The notes under the pieces: generated by a model
Told to the model about the DNA's origin: nothing
Databases searched by the model: none
What the model saw: the letters and a program-made list of their open reading frames with translations, nothing else
Shown: piece after piece, positions 34,203 through 42,102 of the stretch
How the letters are laid out: each line of letters begins with the position of its first letter
How positions within the stretch are numbered: position 1 is the stretch's first letter
Made by a program: the position numbers and the translations under genes
Source of the DNA: JAAYJK01 sp964501655
GTDB lineage: Bacteria; Bacillota; Syntrophomonadia; Syntrophomonadales; Syntrophomonadaceae
Direction: 5' to 3'
Assembly: GCA_964501655.1 (NCBI GenBank)
Contig: CAZCTN010000005.1
Span: forward strand, 70,185 to 134,184
Length of the DNA: 64,000 bases

Positions 34203-35402
34203 TTAGACATCACGGGTCCAGAGTGAACACATACCCGAGCCGCCACCTACGCATAGTGATGCACCGCCCGTAGTCTTGCCCTGTCTTTCCAGTTCGTAAT
34301 ACAGGGAGACTATGATACGCAGGGCAGTACATCCCACCGGATGACCCAGAGCGATTCCGGAACCATTTAGGTTGCACCTGTCCATATCCAATTCAATACC
34401 GAAATCTTCTTTCAGCATCCTGCCCACTCCCAGGAATTGAGCGGCGAATGCTTCATTGATCTCCCAGTAATCAATATCTTCAAATTTCAAACCAGCATAC
34501 TGCAAGGATTTCGGGATAGCCAGGGCGGGTCCGAGCCCCATGATTTTAGGGTCGACTCCACCGTGGGCGATATCAATAAGCTTCATCAGGGGCTTAACTC
34601 CCAGCTCAGCGGCTTTTTCGCCGGACATTATTACTACTGCAGCTCCGGCGTCATTGATACCGGATGCATTGGCAGCGGTTACTACTCCGCCTTTCTTGAA
34701 TGCCGCAGGCAACTTGGCCATGGATTCTACACTGGCATCAGGAATCATATGTTCATCATTTTCGTAGAACTTACTGCCTTTTTTGCTCTTGATTTCATAA
34801 GGAACGACTTCGCGTTTAAAAGTGCCTTCCTGAACTGCCCGAGTTGCCCGCTGGTGACTCATTAAAGCCAGTGCGTCACATTCTTCGCGGGTAATGCCGT
34901 ATTTCTCTGCCACATTTTCTGCGGTGATTCCCATATGCCCAGGAACCATCCCGTCAAACAGTCCATCATAAATCATGGAGTCTTCAAGCTTGCCAGCGTT
35001 CATGCGGTATCCCATCCTAGCTTTAAGGGCCAGATAGGGAGCATTGGTCATGCTTTCAACCCCGATTACCAGTGCAACGTCATTCCGCCCTATCTGTATA
35101 TTGCGGGCGGCAATCTCCAGGGCTCTCATTCCGGATGCACAGTTTTGGTTAACATTACAGGCAGTGCTGTCAAACCTTAATCCGCAGGCCATAGCCACCT
35201 GCCTGGCGGGCAGGGATCCCTGCCCATGAGGAAATACCTGACCCAAGGTTAACTCATCAATCAAGGCCGGATCTATACCGGCTCTTTCAATAGCAGCTTT
35301 TCCTACGGTAATAGCCAGATCATTGGCCTGTACATCCTTCAGGCTGCCCATGAAACGTGCTATGGCAGTCCTGCATGCGCTTACCATTACAATATCCTTC
35401 AT
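34203..35402 (-). CDS. acetyl-CoA acetyltransferase (thiolase)
   Basis: 399 aa from ATG 35402, 11 bases after GAGGGAG; an in-frame GTG at 35414 is too near the ribosome site. Acyl-enzyme cysteine in NVNQNCASGMRALEIA (near 88), NEAFAAQF, GSGIALGHPVGCTALR (His) and CVGGGSGMCSLW (second Cys region, with an unusual MC after GGGSG). Cleaves acetoacetyl-CoA in beta-oxidation or condenses acetyl-CoA. First gene of the operon with acyl-CoA dehydrogenase, behind a sigma-54 promoter. Confidence 0.93.
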   Translation of the reverse strand: MKDIVMVSACRTAIARFMGSLKDVQANDLAITVGKAAIERAGIDPALIDELTLGQVFPHGQGSLPARQVAMACGLRFDSTACNVNQNCASGMRALEIAARNIQIGRNDVALVIGVESMTNAPYLALKARMGYRMNAGKLEDSMIYDGLFDGMVPGHMGITAENVAEKYGITREECDALALMSHQRATRAVQEGTFKREVVPYEIKSKKGSKFYENDEHMIPDASVESMAKLPAAFKKGGVVTAANASGINDAGAAVVIMSGEKAAELGVKPLMKLIDIAHGGVDPKIMGLGPALAIPKSLQYAGLKFEDIDYWEINEAFAAQFLGVGRMLKEDFGIELDMDRCNLNGSGIALGHPVGCTALRIIVSLYYELERQGKTTGGASLCVGGGSGMCSLWTRDV

Positions 35403-35598
35403 TTCTAATAACACTCCCTCTGTAAACTCGGCGGGTCACTAACCTCCGATGGCAATTTACAACCTCTGTTATTGAATGTAACGAGCCTGTAAAGGCTTCT
35501 CTCTAGGGGTTTCAATTATAAATCAGGGGATGATTTTAAAGGTGCAACTGCTGCTTTGCATACGATCCTCCTTCCCCAGCAGACTGACACAATAATAT

Positions 35599-35614
35599 AG
35601 CAAATAATGTGCCA
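35599..35614 (-). promoter_or_regulatory. sigma-54 (-24/-12) promoter of the thiolase operon
   Basis: Minus-strand TGGCAC (35614-35609), N5, TTGCT (35603-35599): an exact match to the sigma-54 consensus with ten bases between GG and GC. Predicted start near 35588, giving a leader of about 185 bases before the thiolase ATG. Requires an ATP-dependent enhancer-binding activator. Confidence 0.8.
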
Positions 35615-35758
35615 TCAAATCTTCAGCCAGGATAGAGGCGGAGTACTTTGCCAGGCTTGTCTGCCATCTTGGCGAGCTAGGCGAAAAGAAAAAATATTTT
35701 TATGAGGGAGATGTTGAGGCAATAATAAAAGAATTATTTTACCCGGGAGCAGAAAACC

Positions 35759-35795
35759 TTTGCAAAAATGCAAGATTATCTTGCATTTTTGCAAG
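35759..35795. promoter_or_regulatory. tandem palindromic activator sites
   Basis: TTGCAAAAATGCAAG and CTTGCATTTTTGCAAG stand head to head around ATTAT. Each is itself a CTTGCA-N4-TGCAAG palindrome, and together they form a larger perfect palindrome. They lie about 170-205 bases upstream of the predicted sigma-54 start, the usual place for an enhancer-binding protein. Confidence 0.65.
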
Positions 35796-35855
35796 ATAAG
35801 GAGTAAAAAGGAGAAATTGCCTGAAAGGAAGTGCTTTATAATCACATATAACAAG

Positions 35856-35873
35856 CCTTGCAAAAATGCAAGG
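35856..35873. promoter_or_regulatory. third palindromic activator site
   Basis: CCTTGCAAAAATGCAAGG, same core as the pair at 35759-35795, about 270-285 bases upstream of the sigma-54 start. Confidence 0.6.
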
Positions 35874-35930
35874 CAGCAAAATACCGGGAATAATATTGAA
35901 CTGTCGACAAGAATTGTCCTTATTGCAAGT

Positions 35931-36330
35931 TAATTAAAGTAAGCAAATCTATAAGCGGAGTTCTGTATTTGATAGTCATCTATCTGGGATAACAGTTGCC
36001 TGCTACCTCTAGCGACCTAACCCGGAAACGAAGCGGGCTACCTCATTGTCTCCCTATTTGGTCTTGCTCCAGGTGGGGTTTACCTAGCCATTCAGTCGCC
36101 TGAACGCTGGTGAGCTCTTACCTCGCCGTTCCACCCTTACCCGACCATCGATAACTTGTACAGGATATCTCCCAACTGGGGTACAAGCCATTGATGGCCG
36201 GGCGGTTTGTTTCTGTGGCACTTGCCTTGGGGTCACCCCCACTGGACGTTATCCAGCACCCTGCCCTGTGGAGCTCCGACTTTCCTCAGATATGAATATC
36301 TGCGACTATCTGACTTACTTACTTTAATTA
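35931..36330 (-). ncRNA. rnpB: RNase P RNA, bacterial class A
   Basis: On the minus strand, conserved elements appear in order: GAGGAAAGTCGGAGCTCCAC, AGGGCAGGGTGCTGGATAACG, GGGGGTGACCCCAAGGCAAG, GCCACAGAAACAAACCGCC, GGTAAGGGTGGAACGGCGAG, GTAAGAGCTCACCAGCG, then CTAGGTAAACCCCACC and CCGGGTTAGGTCGC near the 3' end. A 13-base terminal stem (TAATTAAAGTAAG with its complement) closes P1 at both ends. Length about 400 nt, normal for the catalytic RNA that matures tRNA 5' ends. Confidence 0.95.
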
Positions 36331-36344
36331 GATTTTGCCTACTT

Positions 36345-36373
36345 ATTATAGTAAAATAAATGGCAGAAGTAAA
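36345..36373 (-). promoter_or_regulatory. promoter of rnpB
   Basis: Minus-strand TTTACT (36373-36368), 17-base spacer, TATAAT (36350-36345); start about eight bases before the P1 stem. Confidence 0.7.
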
Positions 36374-36610
36374 GATGGTGGAGCAACCTTGCCATAGTAC
36401 TGCTTCAAGACCGTAAAAGTACTTATGCGTCATGAAGCTTTTTGAAAAATTATTGCTCAGCCAGCAGGAAAAAAGAAATTGTTAGAGAATATTTTACAAA
36501 AATAGCGTTGAAGGCAGGGGGAGATGGTTTCTAGTTTTTTGTATTTTTATAGGGATCATACAATAAAATAATAAAATAAGTGATGTAATCATGGAAGAGG
36601 GGGTGAAAAG

Positions 36611-36934
36611 GTGTTAGCATTTGGATCAGGAGCTGCTGCCAGCGGCGGAGGTATATTATCCAACCCGTTAATCACGTTTCTGGGAGTTTTAGTAGCAATT
36701 TTTATTTTTCTGAAATTCTGCGGTTGGGCAAAGAACTTTCAACTGTCGGGCGGCTTTAAAAAGACTATATTTATCCTTACAGGCGTGGGCCTGATTGTAT
36801 TTAATGTTCTGTACAGCATGGGAAACTCTGCCATCCAAGCGGGGGAAGGTTGGGGAACTGCAACCATAGCCCTGCTGGCAGCGATGGCATGGGCCTTTGT
36901 TTTTGCATTTACCCTGATGGCGGAGACTAAATAA
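36611..36934 (+). CDS. small membrane protein of unknown function
   Basis: 107 aa from GTG 36611, preceded by AGAGGGGGTG. Three hydrophobic helices (about 17-38, 48-70, 82-104) and a Gly/Ala/Ser-rich N-terminus (GSGAAASGGGIL). No recognisable family; the fold outline is reminiscent of small channel- or pilin-like proteins but without diagnostic motif. It has its own terminator (36947) and lies between rnpB and the fdhD-like gene, so it is probably monocistronic. Confidence 0.7.
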   Translation: MLAFGSGAAASGGGILSNPLITFLGVLVAIFIFLKFCGWAKNFQLSGGFKKTIFILTGVGLIVFNVLYSMGNSAIQAGEGWGTATIALLAAMAWAFVFAFTLMAETK

Positions 36935-36946
36935 ACCAGACCATTT

Positions 36947-36971
36947 AAGGCGGCGATTGCCGCCTTTTTTT
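36947..36971 (+). terminator. intrinsic terminator
   Basis: AAGGCGGC (36947-36954), GATT loop, GCCGCCTT (36959-36966), then TTTTT. Confidence 0.88.
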
Positions 36972-37028
36972 GCTTAGAAACTATTCTATGGAATATAAGG
37001 AAAATGGTATTGAGCAGGGAGGAAGACG

Positions 37029-37748
37029 GTGAGTAAGGCTGTAATAAACAGATCTATTAAACGCTATTCGGCCGACAAGGGGTTGGTCGACCTGGAAGAT
37101 ATTATGATAGTAGAGACTGGTCTGGATTTATACCTTAACGGCCGGCTATATAAAACCATATACTGTTCACCGATAAATGTAGATGAACTGACCATCGGAT
37201 TTCTGGCTTTTAATGGAATAATTAACTCTATTGACGATATTGATCGCATTACTGCAGAAGATAACAGAGTCTATGTTACTCTGGCAACAGCTTGCGACAA
37301 GGTCCCGGAGGTCTCATATACGGCGGCAGAGAAGCAGATGTATGCCCGCGATATCACCCGGCTGATGAAGCAGCATCTCGACAGATCGGATATTCACAAG
37401 CAAACTGGAGGGGTTCATATTATGAGTCTGAGCCTGGGGCAGGAACTGCTGGTCAGCCGGGAGGATGTGGGTCGGCATAACGCGGTGGATAAGCTGTATG
37501 GCTACTGCTTGAAAAACCGTTTGGACTGCAGCCAGATTATTTTGCTCAGCAGCGGCAGGGTAAGCAATGAGATAATAGATAAAATATCTTGTATGGGGGT
37601 CAAGATGCTGGTGTCAAGGGCTGCGGTAACTACTCTGGCCCGGGAAAGGGCATTGAAAGATGGCATTACTCTGATTGGATTTGCCCGGGGAGATAGATTT
37701 AATGTCTATGCTCATCCCGAAAGGATAATTATCAATGACCGCAGGTGA
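37029..37748 (+). CDS. FdhD-like formate dehydrogenase accessory protein lacking the CxxC loop
   Basis: 239 aa. FdhD normally transfers sulfur from IscS to the molybdenum cofactor of formate dehydrogenase. Typical family segments are present: PINVDELTIGFLAFNGII, TGGVHIMSLS, REDVGRHNAVDKLYGY, LSSGRVSNEIIDKI and SRAAVTTLARERALKDGITLIGFARGDRFNVY. However, the sulfur-carrying CxxC loop expected around residues 85-110 is missing; only Cys89 (ATACDK) remains. It may be a non-sulfurtransferase paralogue. No formate dehydrogenase gene is adjacent. The RACo-like gene follows after six bases. Confidence 0.82.
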   Translation: MSKAVINRSIKRYSADKGLVDLEDIMIVETGLDLYLNGRLYKTIYCSPINVDELTIGFLAFNGIINSIDDIDRITAEDNRVYVTLATACDKVPEVSYTAAEKQMYARDITRLMKQHLDRSDIHKQTGGVHIMSLSLGQELLVSREDVGRHNAVDKLYGYCLKNRLDCSQIILLSSGRVSNEIIDKISCMGVKMLVSRAAVTTLARERALKDGITLIGFARGDRFNVYAHPERIIINDRR

Positions 37749-37754
37749 TGTACC

Positions 37755-39590
37755 ATGAAGGAAAAGATCAATATAACCTTAGTCAAAGCTGATGGAGGGG
37801 AATACGAGTTTTGGACTCTGACAGGAAAAAGGCTATGGGATAGTTTGGCGGACAGCGGCATAAGTATAGGCGGCAGCTGTGGAGGCAACGGTCTTTGTGG
37901 CAAGTGCAAACTGAGAGTCGAAGGTGCCGTCGGTGAAATTTCTGATAAAGAACGTGACCAGCTGCTGCCGGAAGAAATAAGACAGGGATTTCGCCTGGCC
38001 TGTTATTGCCGTGTCTTTGCTCCCCTCAAGGTTTACATTGATTATACCGAGCAAGAGCAGGAGGGACGGGATATATATCCGTATTCGGGTTTTTCTCCCC
38101 CGGGGCCTCCTCTGCTAGAATGCAAACAGTTCTTTATCCCGGGAATAGACAAAGAAAAACCTCTTTCTCTGCACCGGAGACTAATAACGGCTCTGCCGGG
38201 CTATGAACTGGAACTGAGCATGGAAAACCTGTCTGCTCTGGCCCGCCTGGATAGGAGCGGCCGGCCCTCCCTGGAGCTTAAGGCTTTGGTATATCCGGAC
38301 GAGGCGGTAAAATATATTGGACCCAAAACATTTCGGGCTTTTGGAATAGCACTGGATATTGGTACAACCACTATTTTTGCAGCGCTACTGGACCTGCAGA
38401 AGCTGGAAACGGCAGCAGTGATCAGCCGCAGCAACCTGCAGAAGACATTTGGGGGCGATATAATTTCCCGCTTGAGCTATGTTCTGGATAGTGATGACGG
38501 ACTTCAGATCCTCCACCAGGTGTTATTGAACAGCATAAACGGGTGCATAGATGAAATGCTGGCGGAGACCGGACTGCAGGCCCAGGACATTTATGCTTTC
38601 AGCGTGGCAGGAAACCCGGTTATGATGCATTTTTTTGCTGGTCTCAATCCGGCCGGGTATGCAGCAACACCTTATGTAGGGGTGTTTACTGATGAGATAA
38701 GATGTTCCGCCCGGCAGTTGGGACTGCATGCATCTCGGGAAGCTGAATGCTACTTGCTTCCGCAGATTGGGGGATTTGTTGGAGCAGATACGGTTGCTGC
38801 CCTGCTGACTATTTCTCCGGATTCCAACCAAACTTACCTGCTGGTTGATATCGGCACCAATGGTGAGGTGGTACTTGTTCACCAGGGACAGATGTGGGCA
38901 GCTTCAGCCGCTGCTGGCCCGGCCTTTGAAGGCGGCGGCATCAGTTGTGGCATGAGAGCCGGTGATGGTGCCATTGACCGGGTTTATTTCATTAAAGATG
39001 GCGAGATGGAGTTTAATGTATTGGGACATGGACTGCCACGGGGACTCTGCGGTTCAGCGGTTATTGATTTGCTGGCCTGCTTCTTGCACATGGGAATGAT
39101 TGACAGTAACGGTATAATTGCTTTCTCGGAAGCTCAGCTGAACAAGGCCACGGCTGACCTGGAGGGGGGGAAAATAGTATTGTTGGAGGACAGCCGGACC
39201 GCCCACGGACTGGAGATATTTGTTTCTCAGGAAGATATCAGGCAGGTACAACTGGCCAAGTCTGCCGTCCGCTCAGCCATTGATACCCTGCTGAGTGAAG
39301 CCGGGATAGAAGCACGGCAGATCGATACCGTATACCTGGCTGGGTCCTTCGGCAACCATATCAATCCGGCCAGTGCTTTGCGAATTGGATTGCTGCCCCA
39401 GGTATCACTGGCAGCAGTCAAGAACGCCGGCAATGCAGCCGGGCAGGGGGTAATACAGGTATTGTTCTCCAAGTCTGCCCGGGAAAGAGCTCAAGCTATT
39501 GCCCATAAGGTACGGCACATAGAAATAGCCAGCCAGCCAGGGTTCCAGGAACTATTCTTGAGCCAGCTCAATTTTCCGACAGTTGAATAA
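37755..39590 (+). CDS. RACo-like [2Fe-2S] ASKHA reductive activator (DUF4445)
   Basis: 611 aa. N-terminal plant-type ferredoxin domain with GGSCGGNGLCGKCKLRVEG (Cys42, 48, 51) and LACYCRV (Cys83 or 85). Linker to about 190, then an ASKHA ATPase domain: GIALDIGTTTIFAALLDL, FAGLNP, LLVDIGTNGEVVL, GPAFEGGGISCGMRAGDGAID and VYLAGSFGNHINPASALRIGLLP. Members reduce corrinoid proteins of methyl transfer at the expense of ATP. No corrinoid protein or methyltransferase is nearby, so the client is unknown. Apparent operon with the fdhD-like gene. Confidence 0.87.
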   Translation: MKEKINITLVKADGGEYEFWTLTGKRLWDSLADSGISIGGSCGGNGLCGKCKLRVEGAVGEISDKERDQLLPEEIRQGFRLACYCRVFAPLKVYIDYTEQEQEGRDIYPYSGFSPPGPPLLECKQFFIPGIDKEKPLSLHRRLITALPGYELELSMENLSALARLDRSGRPSLELKALVYPDEAVKYIGPKTFRAFGIALDIGTTTIFAALLDLQKLETAAVISRSNLQKTFGGDIISRLSYVLDSDDGLQILHQVLLNSINGCIDEMLAETGLQAQDIYAFSVAGNPVMMHFFAGLNPAGYAATPYVGVFTDEIRCSARQLGLHASREAECYLLPQIGGFVGADTVAALLTISPDSNQTYLLVDIGTNGEVVLVHQGQMWAASAAAGPAFEGGGISCGMRAGDGAIDRVYFIKDGEMEFNVLGHGLPRGLCGSAVIDLLACFLHMGMIDSNGIIAFSEAQLNKATADLEGGKIVLLEDSRTAHGLEIFVSQEDIRQVQLAKSAVRSAIDTLLSEAGIEARQIDTVYLAGSFGNHINPASALRIGLLPQVSLAAVKNAGNAAGQGVIQVLFSKSARERAQAIAHKVRHIEIASQPGFQELFLSQLNFPTVE

Positions 39591-39689
39591 ATGGGTTTTA
39601 TTCAGGCGGCGGTTTTTAACGAATATAAAAAGGTATAATACTAATCAAACTGAAGCAGTTCAGTAGAGAGTTATAAAGGGGATGTATTG

Positions 39690-40439
39690 ATGGATTATGA
39701 AAATTTAAGAGTGATTAAGGACGGTAATATAGCAATAGTGACCATTGACCGGCCTGAACTCAAGAATGCTTTGAACCTGCCTTTGCTGGAATCCATAGGC
39801 AATGCTTTAGCCGATCTGGAGAAGGATGAAGAGGTGAATGCAGTAGTTCTCACCGGAAGCCAGGAGGTATTTTGCGCTGGTTTTGATATGAACACTCTGA
39901 TGAGCCTGGGAGAAGAGAAAACGAAAAAAATAGATATTATTGAAAAGGCTTTTTTGAGTGTTTTGCGTTTCCCCATGCCGGTGATAGCGGCAGTAAGCGG
40001 GCCAGCTATTGCCGCTGGATTTGATATCATGGTTTTGGCAGATATCAGGGTATTTTCAGAGTCCGCCAGAGTGGGTCAGTCTGAGCTGCGCTGGGCGGTG
40101 ACTCCATTGAATGATCCCCTGTGGAAAATAGTGGGATTGGGACGGGCCAAGGAACTGACCATGACCGCAAGAATCTATGGTGCCGAAGAAGCAAAGGAGA
40201 TGGGGCTGGCTAATTATGTTTATCCGCTGGAGAGTTACCTGGAAGAGGCCAAAAACCTGGCCCGCAGGATAGCTGCTTTTGACCGTAATGCCATGAAAGC
40301 CAATAAGGATCAGACTAACCGAATACCCGGGATGGATACCGAAGGGGCAATACGCACCCAGCTTTGGGGGTTCAGAAACTTTGCCGGCAGTGAGGAAATG
40401 ATAAAAAGGATGTCCGAATTTTTGAACAGCAAGAAGTAG
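39690..40439 (+). CDS. enoyl-CoA hydratase/isomerase family protein
   Basis: 249-aa crotonase-fold protein from ATG 39690 (AAGGGG, spacing eight). The oxyanion hole is AVSGPAIAAGFDI; the position equivalent to Glu144 of rat hydratase is Asp (AGFD), while Glu164 is kept (GQSEL). The following segment lacks the usual GGTQRL. With one catalytic acid changed, hydration is not assured; an isomerase or other crotonase reaction is possible. TATAAT at 39634-39639 is a likely -10. The SDR gene follows 37 bases later. Confidence 0.82.
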   Translation: MDYENLRVIKDGNIAIVTIDRPELKNALNLPLLESIGNALADLEKDEEVNAVVLTGSQEVFCAGFDMNTLMSLGEEKTKKIDIIEKAFLSVLRFPMPVIAAVSGPAIAAGFDIMVLADIRVFSESARVGQSELRWAVTPLNDPLWKIVGLGRAKELTMTARIYGAEEAKEMGLANYVYPLESYLEEAKNLARRIAAFDRNAMKANKDQTNRIPGMDTEGAIRTQLWGFRNFAGSEEMIKRMSEFLNSKK

Positions 40440-40476
40440 AAGATTGTCTGGGTATATTAAGGAAGGTGAAAATGGG

Positions 40477-41235
40477 ATGAAACTGGAGGGGAAAGTAGCC
40501 TTAATAACCGGGGGGGGGACCGGCATTGGCAAAGCTGCGGCAGAGGTGATTGCAGCGGAAGGCGGTGTTAGTATCGTAGCCGGGAGACGTATGGGTCCCC
40601 TGGAAGATACCGTGGCCGAAATTACTGCAGCGGGAGGAAAGGCGCTGGCCTGCCCCACTGATGTTACGCGGATGGAAGATATTGAAAAATTAAGGGATCT
40701 TATCCGGGGAAAATACGGACGTCTGGATATACTGGTCAACAACGCCGGTTCAGCATTGTTTAAGTCCTTTTTGGATACCAGCGTCGATGATTTGGATCGC
40801 CTGTACCAGGTGGATCTGCGCAGTGTTTACCTGGTTACCCAGAATATGGTCCCGCTGATGAGAACGGGCGGGGGAGGCAGCATTATTAATGTTTCCTCTA
40901 TCCTGGGGGTTTTAGGGGGGAAAAAGGTCAGTGCGTATTGTGCCATGAAGGGCGGAGTAGTGCTGCTTACCAAAGCCCTGGCAGCTGAATTGGGTCCTCA
41001 TATCAGGGTCAACTGTCTCTGTCCTTCACATATTATTACCGATATGATGCAGGAAGAGATGGAACGGATTGAGACGTCTGGAAAGCTGGAGCAGCTGAAT
41101 AAGTTGTTCCCCATGAAAAGGGTTGGCTACCCGGAGGACATGAAAGGGATTATTTTATTTTTTGCCGGCCAGGATTCGGCCTGGCTTACCGGCAATATTT
41201 TCATGGTTGATGGCGGTTTGTCATGTTATGTTTAA
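40477..41235 (+). CDS. SDR family NAD(P)-dependent oxidoreductase
   Basis: 252 aa classical short-chain dehydrogenase from ATG 40477 (GGAAGGTG, spacing eight). TGGGTGIGKAAAEV cofactor loop (residues 13-26), NNAGS, catalytic Ser in NVSSILG and YCAMKGG (Tyr-Lys). Resembles FabG or hydroxyacyl-CoA type enzymes; next to the crotonase gene it may act on a 3-hydroxyacyl or related CoA ester (inference). Confidence 0.88.
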   Translation: MKLEGKVALITGGGTGIGKAAAEVIAAEGGVSIVAGRRMGPLEDTVAEITAAGGKALACPTDVTRMEDIEKLRDLIRGKYGRLDILVNNAGSALFKSFLDTSVDDLDRLYQVDLRSVYLVTQNMVPLMRTGGGGSIINVSSILGVLGGKKVSAYCAMKGGVVLLTKALAAELGPHIRVNCLCPSHIITDMMQEEMERIETSGKLEQLNKLFPMKRVGYPEDMKGIILFFAGQDSAWLTGNIFMVDGGLSCYV

Positions 41236-41258
41236 CGGTTTTTCAGTTGGAGGTATAG

Positions 41259-42029
41259 ATGTTGCTGGACTATCATATTCACGCTGTTGCCCATGGAGAA
41301 TATCAATATTCATGGGAATGGATAAAGCAGTTTGTAGAAAAGGCCCGCAGTAAGAAACTTATTGAGATCGGTTTTACTGAACATGATGAATATCTGGGTG
41401 ACATTGATTTTAGATTGATCGAAGCTATACGGCAAAAATATGATGATATAAACATAAAAATCGGGCTGGAAGTAGATTATTGGGAAGGCCGGGAAAAGGA
41501 AATCAGACAGCTCTTAGCTTGTTACCCCTTTGATTATGTTATCGGTTCCATACATTACATAGACGGTTGGGCATTTGACCATCCGGACCATCGAGGCAGA
41601 TTTGATCAGGTAGATATTGATGAGGTTTATGCGCGTTATTATCAACTGCTTGACCGAATGGTCAATTCACGTCTTTTTACAGTGGTGGGGCATATTGATT
41701 TGGTAAAGAAGTGGGGCCACAGGCCGATAAAGCATGATCTGCACTACTACAGCCAGGAGGTATTGAATAGTATTAAAAAATTGGACCTAACCGTGGAGAT
41801 CAATACCGCCGGGTTAAGAAAACCTGTAGGCCAGATGTATCCTGATCCAGACCAACTGGCCTTTATGGCCGAGATGAAGATACCCGTGACCATTGCCTCG
41901 GATGCCCATCATCCTTCCGAGGTAGGAATGGGAGTAACAGAGGCAGCTCGGGCCGCCTGGACAGCCGGCTTCAGAGAGATAGCCTCATTCAGCCGGGGGC
42001 GCAGGATCATGTTGCCACTGGTATGCTAA
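41259..42029 (+). CDS. PHP-domain histidinol-phosphatase-like phosphoesterase
   Basis: 256 aa HisK/HisJ-type PHP protein with the complete trinuclear metal set: DYHIHA, GFTEHDEY, GLEVDYW, IGSIHYIDGW, VVGHIDLVKKWG and IASDAHHPSEVG. Would dephosphorylate L-histidinol phosphate or another phosphoester. No his genes are adjacent, so substrate is inferred from family only. Confidence 0.87.
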   Translation: MLLDYHIHAVAHGEYQYSWEWIKQFVEKARSKKLIEIGFTEHDEYLGDIDFRLIEAIRQKYDDINIKIGLEVDYWEGREKEIRQLLACYPFDYVIGSIHYIDGWAFDHPDHRGRFDQVDIDEVYARYYQLLDRMVNSRLFTVVGHIDLVKKWGHRPIKHDLHYYSQEVLNSIKKLDLTVEINTAGLRKPVGQMYPDPDQLAFMAEMKIPVTIASDAHHPSEVGMGVTEAARAAWTAGFREIASFSRGRRIMLPLVC

Positions 42030-42102
42030 AGGACACTCAGGTTTTGATCGGGAGTTCTGTTATGGAATATACCTGGAAATTGACAATTTGGGGGATATAG
42101 AA

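Noticed and set aside
35759..35873. Palindromes considered as a CRISPR array or terminator
   Set aside because: Only three copies, unequal spacing, no unique spacers of regular length and no T-run; operator function fits better.
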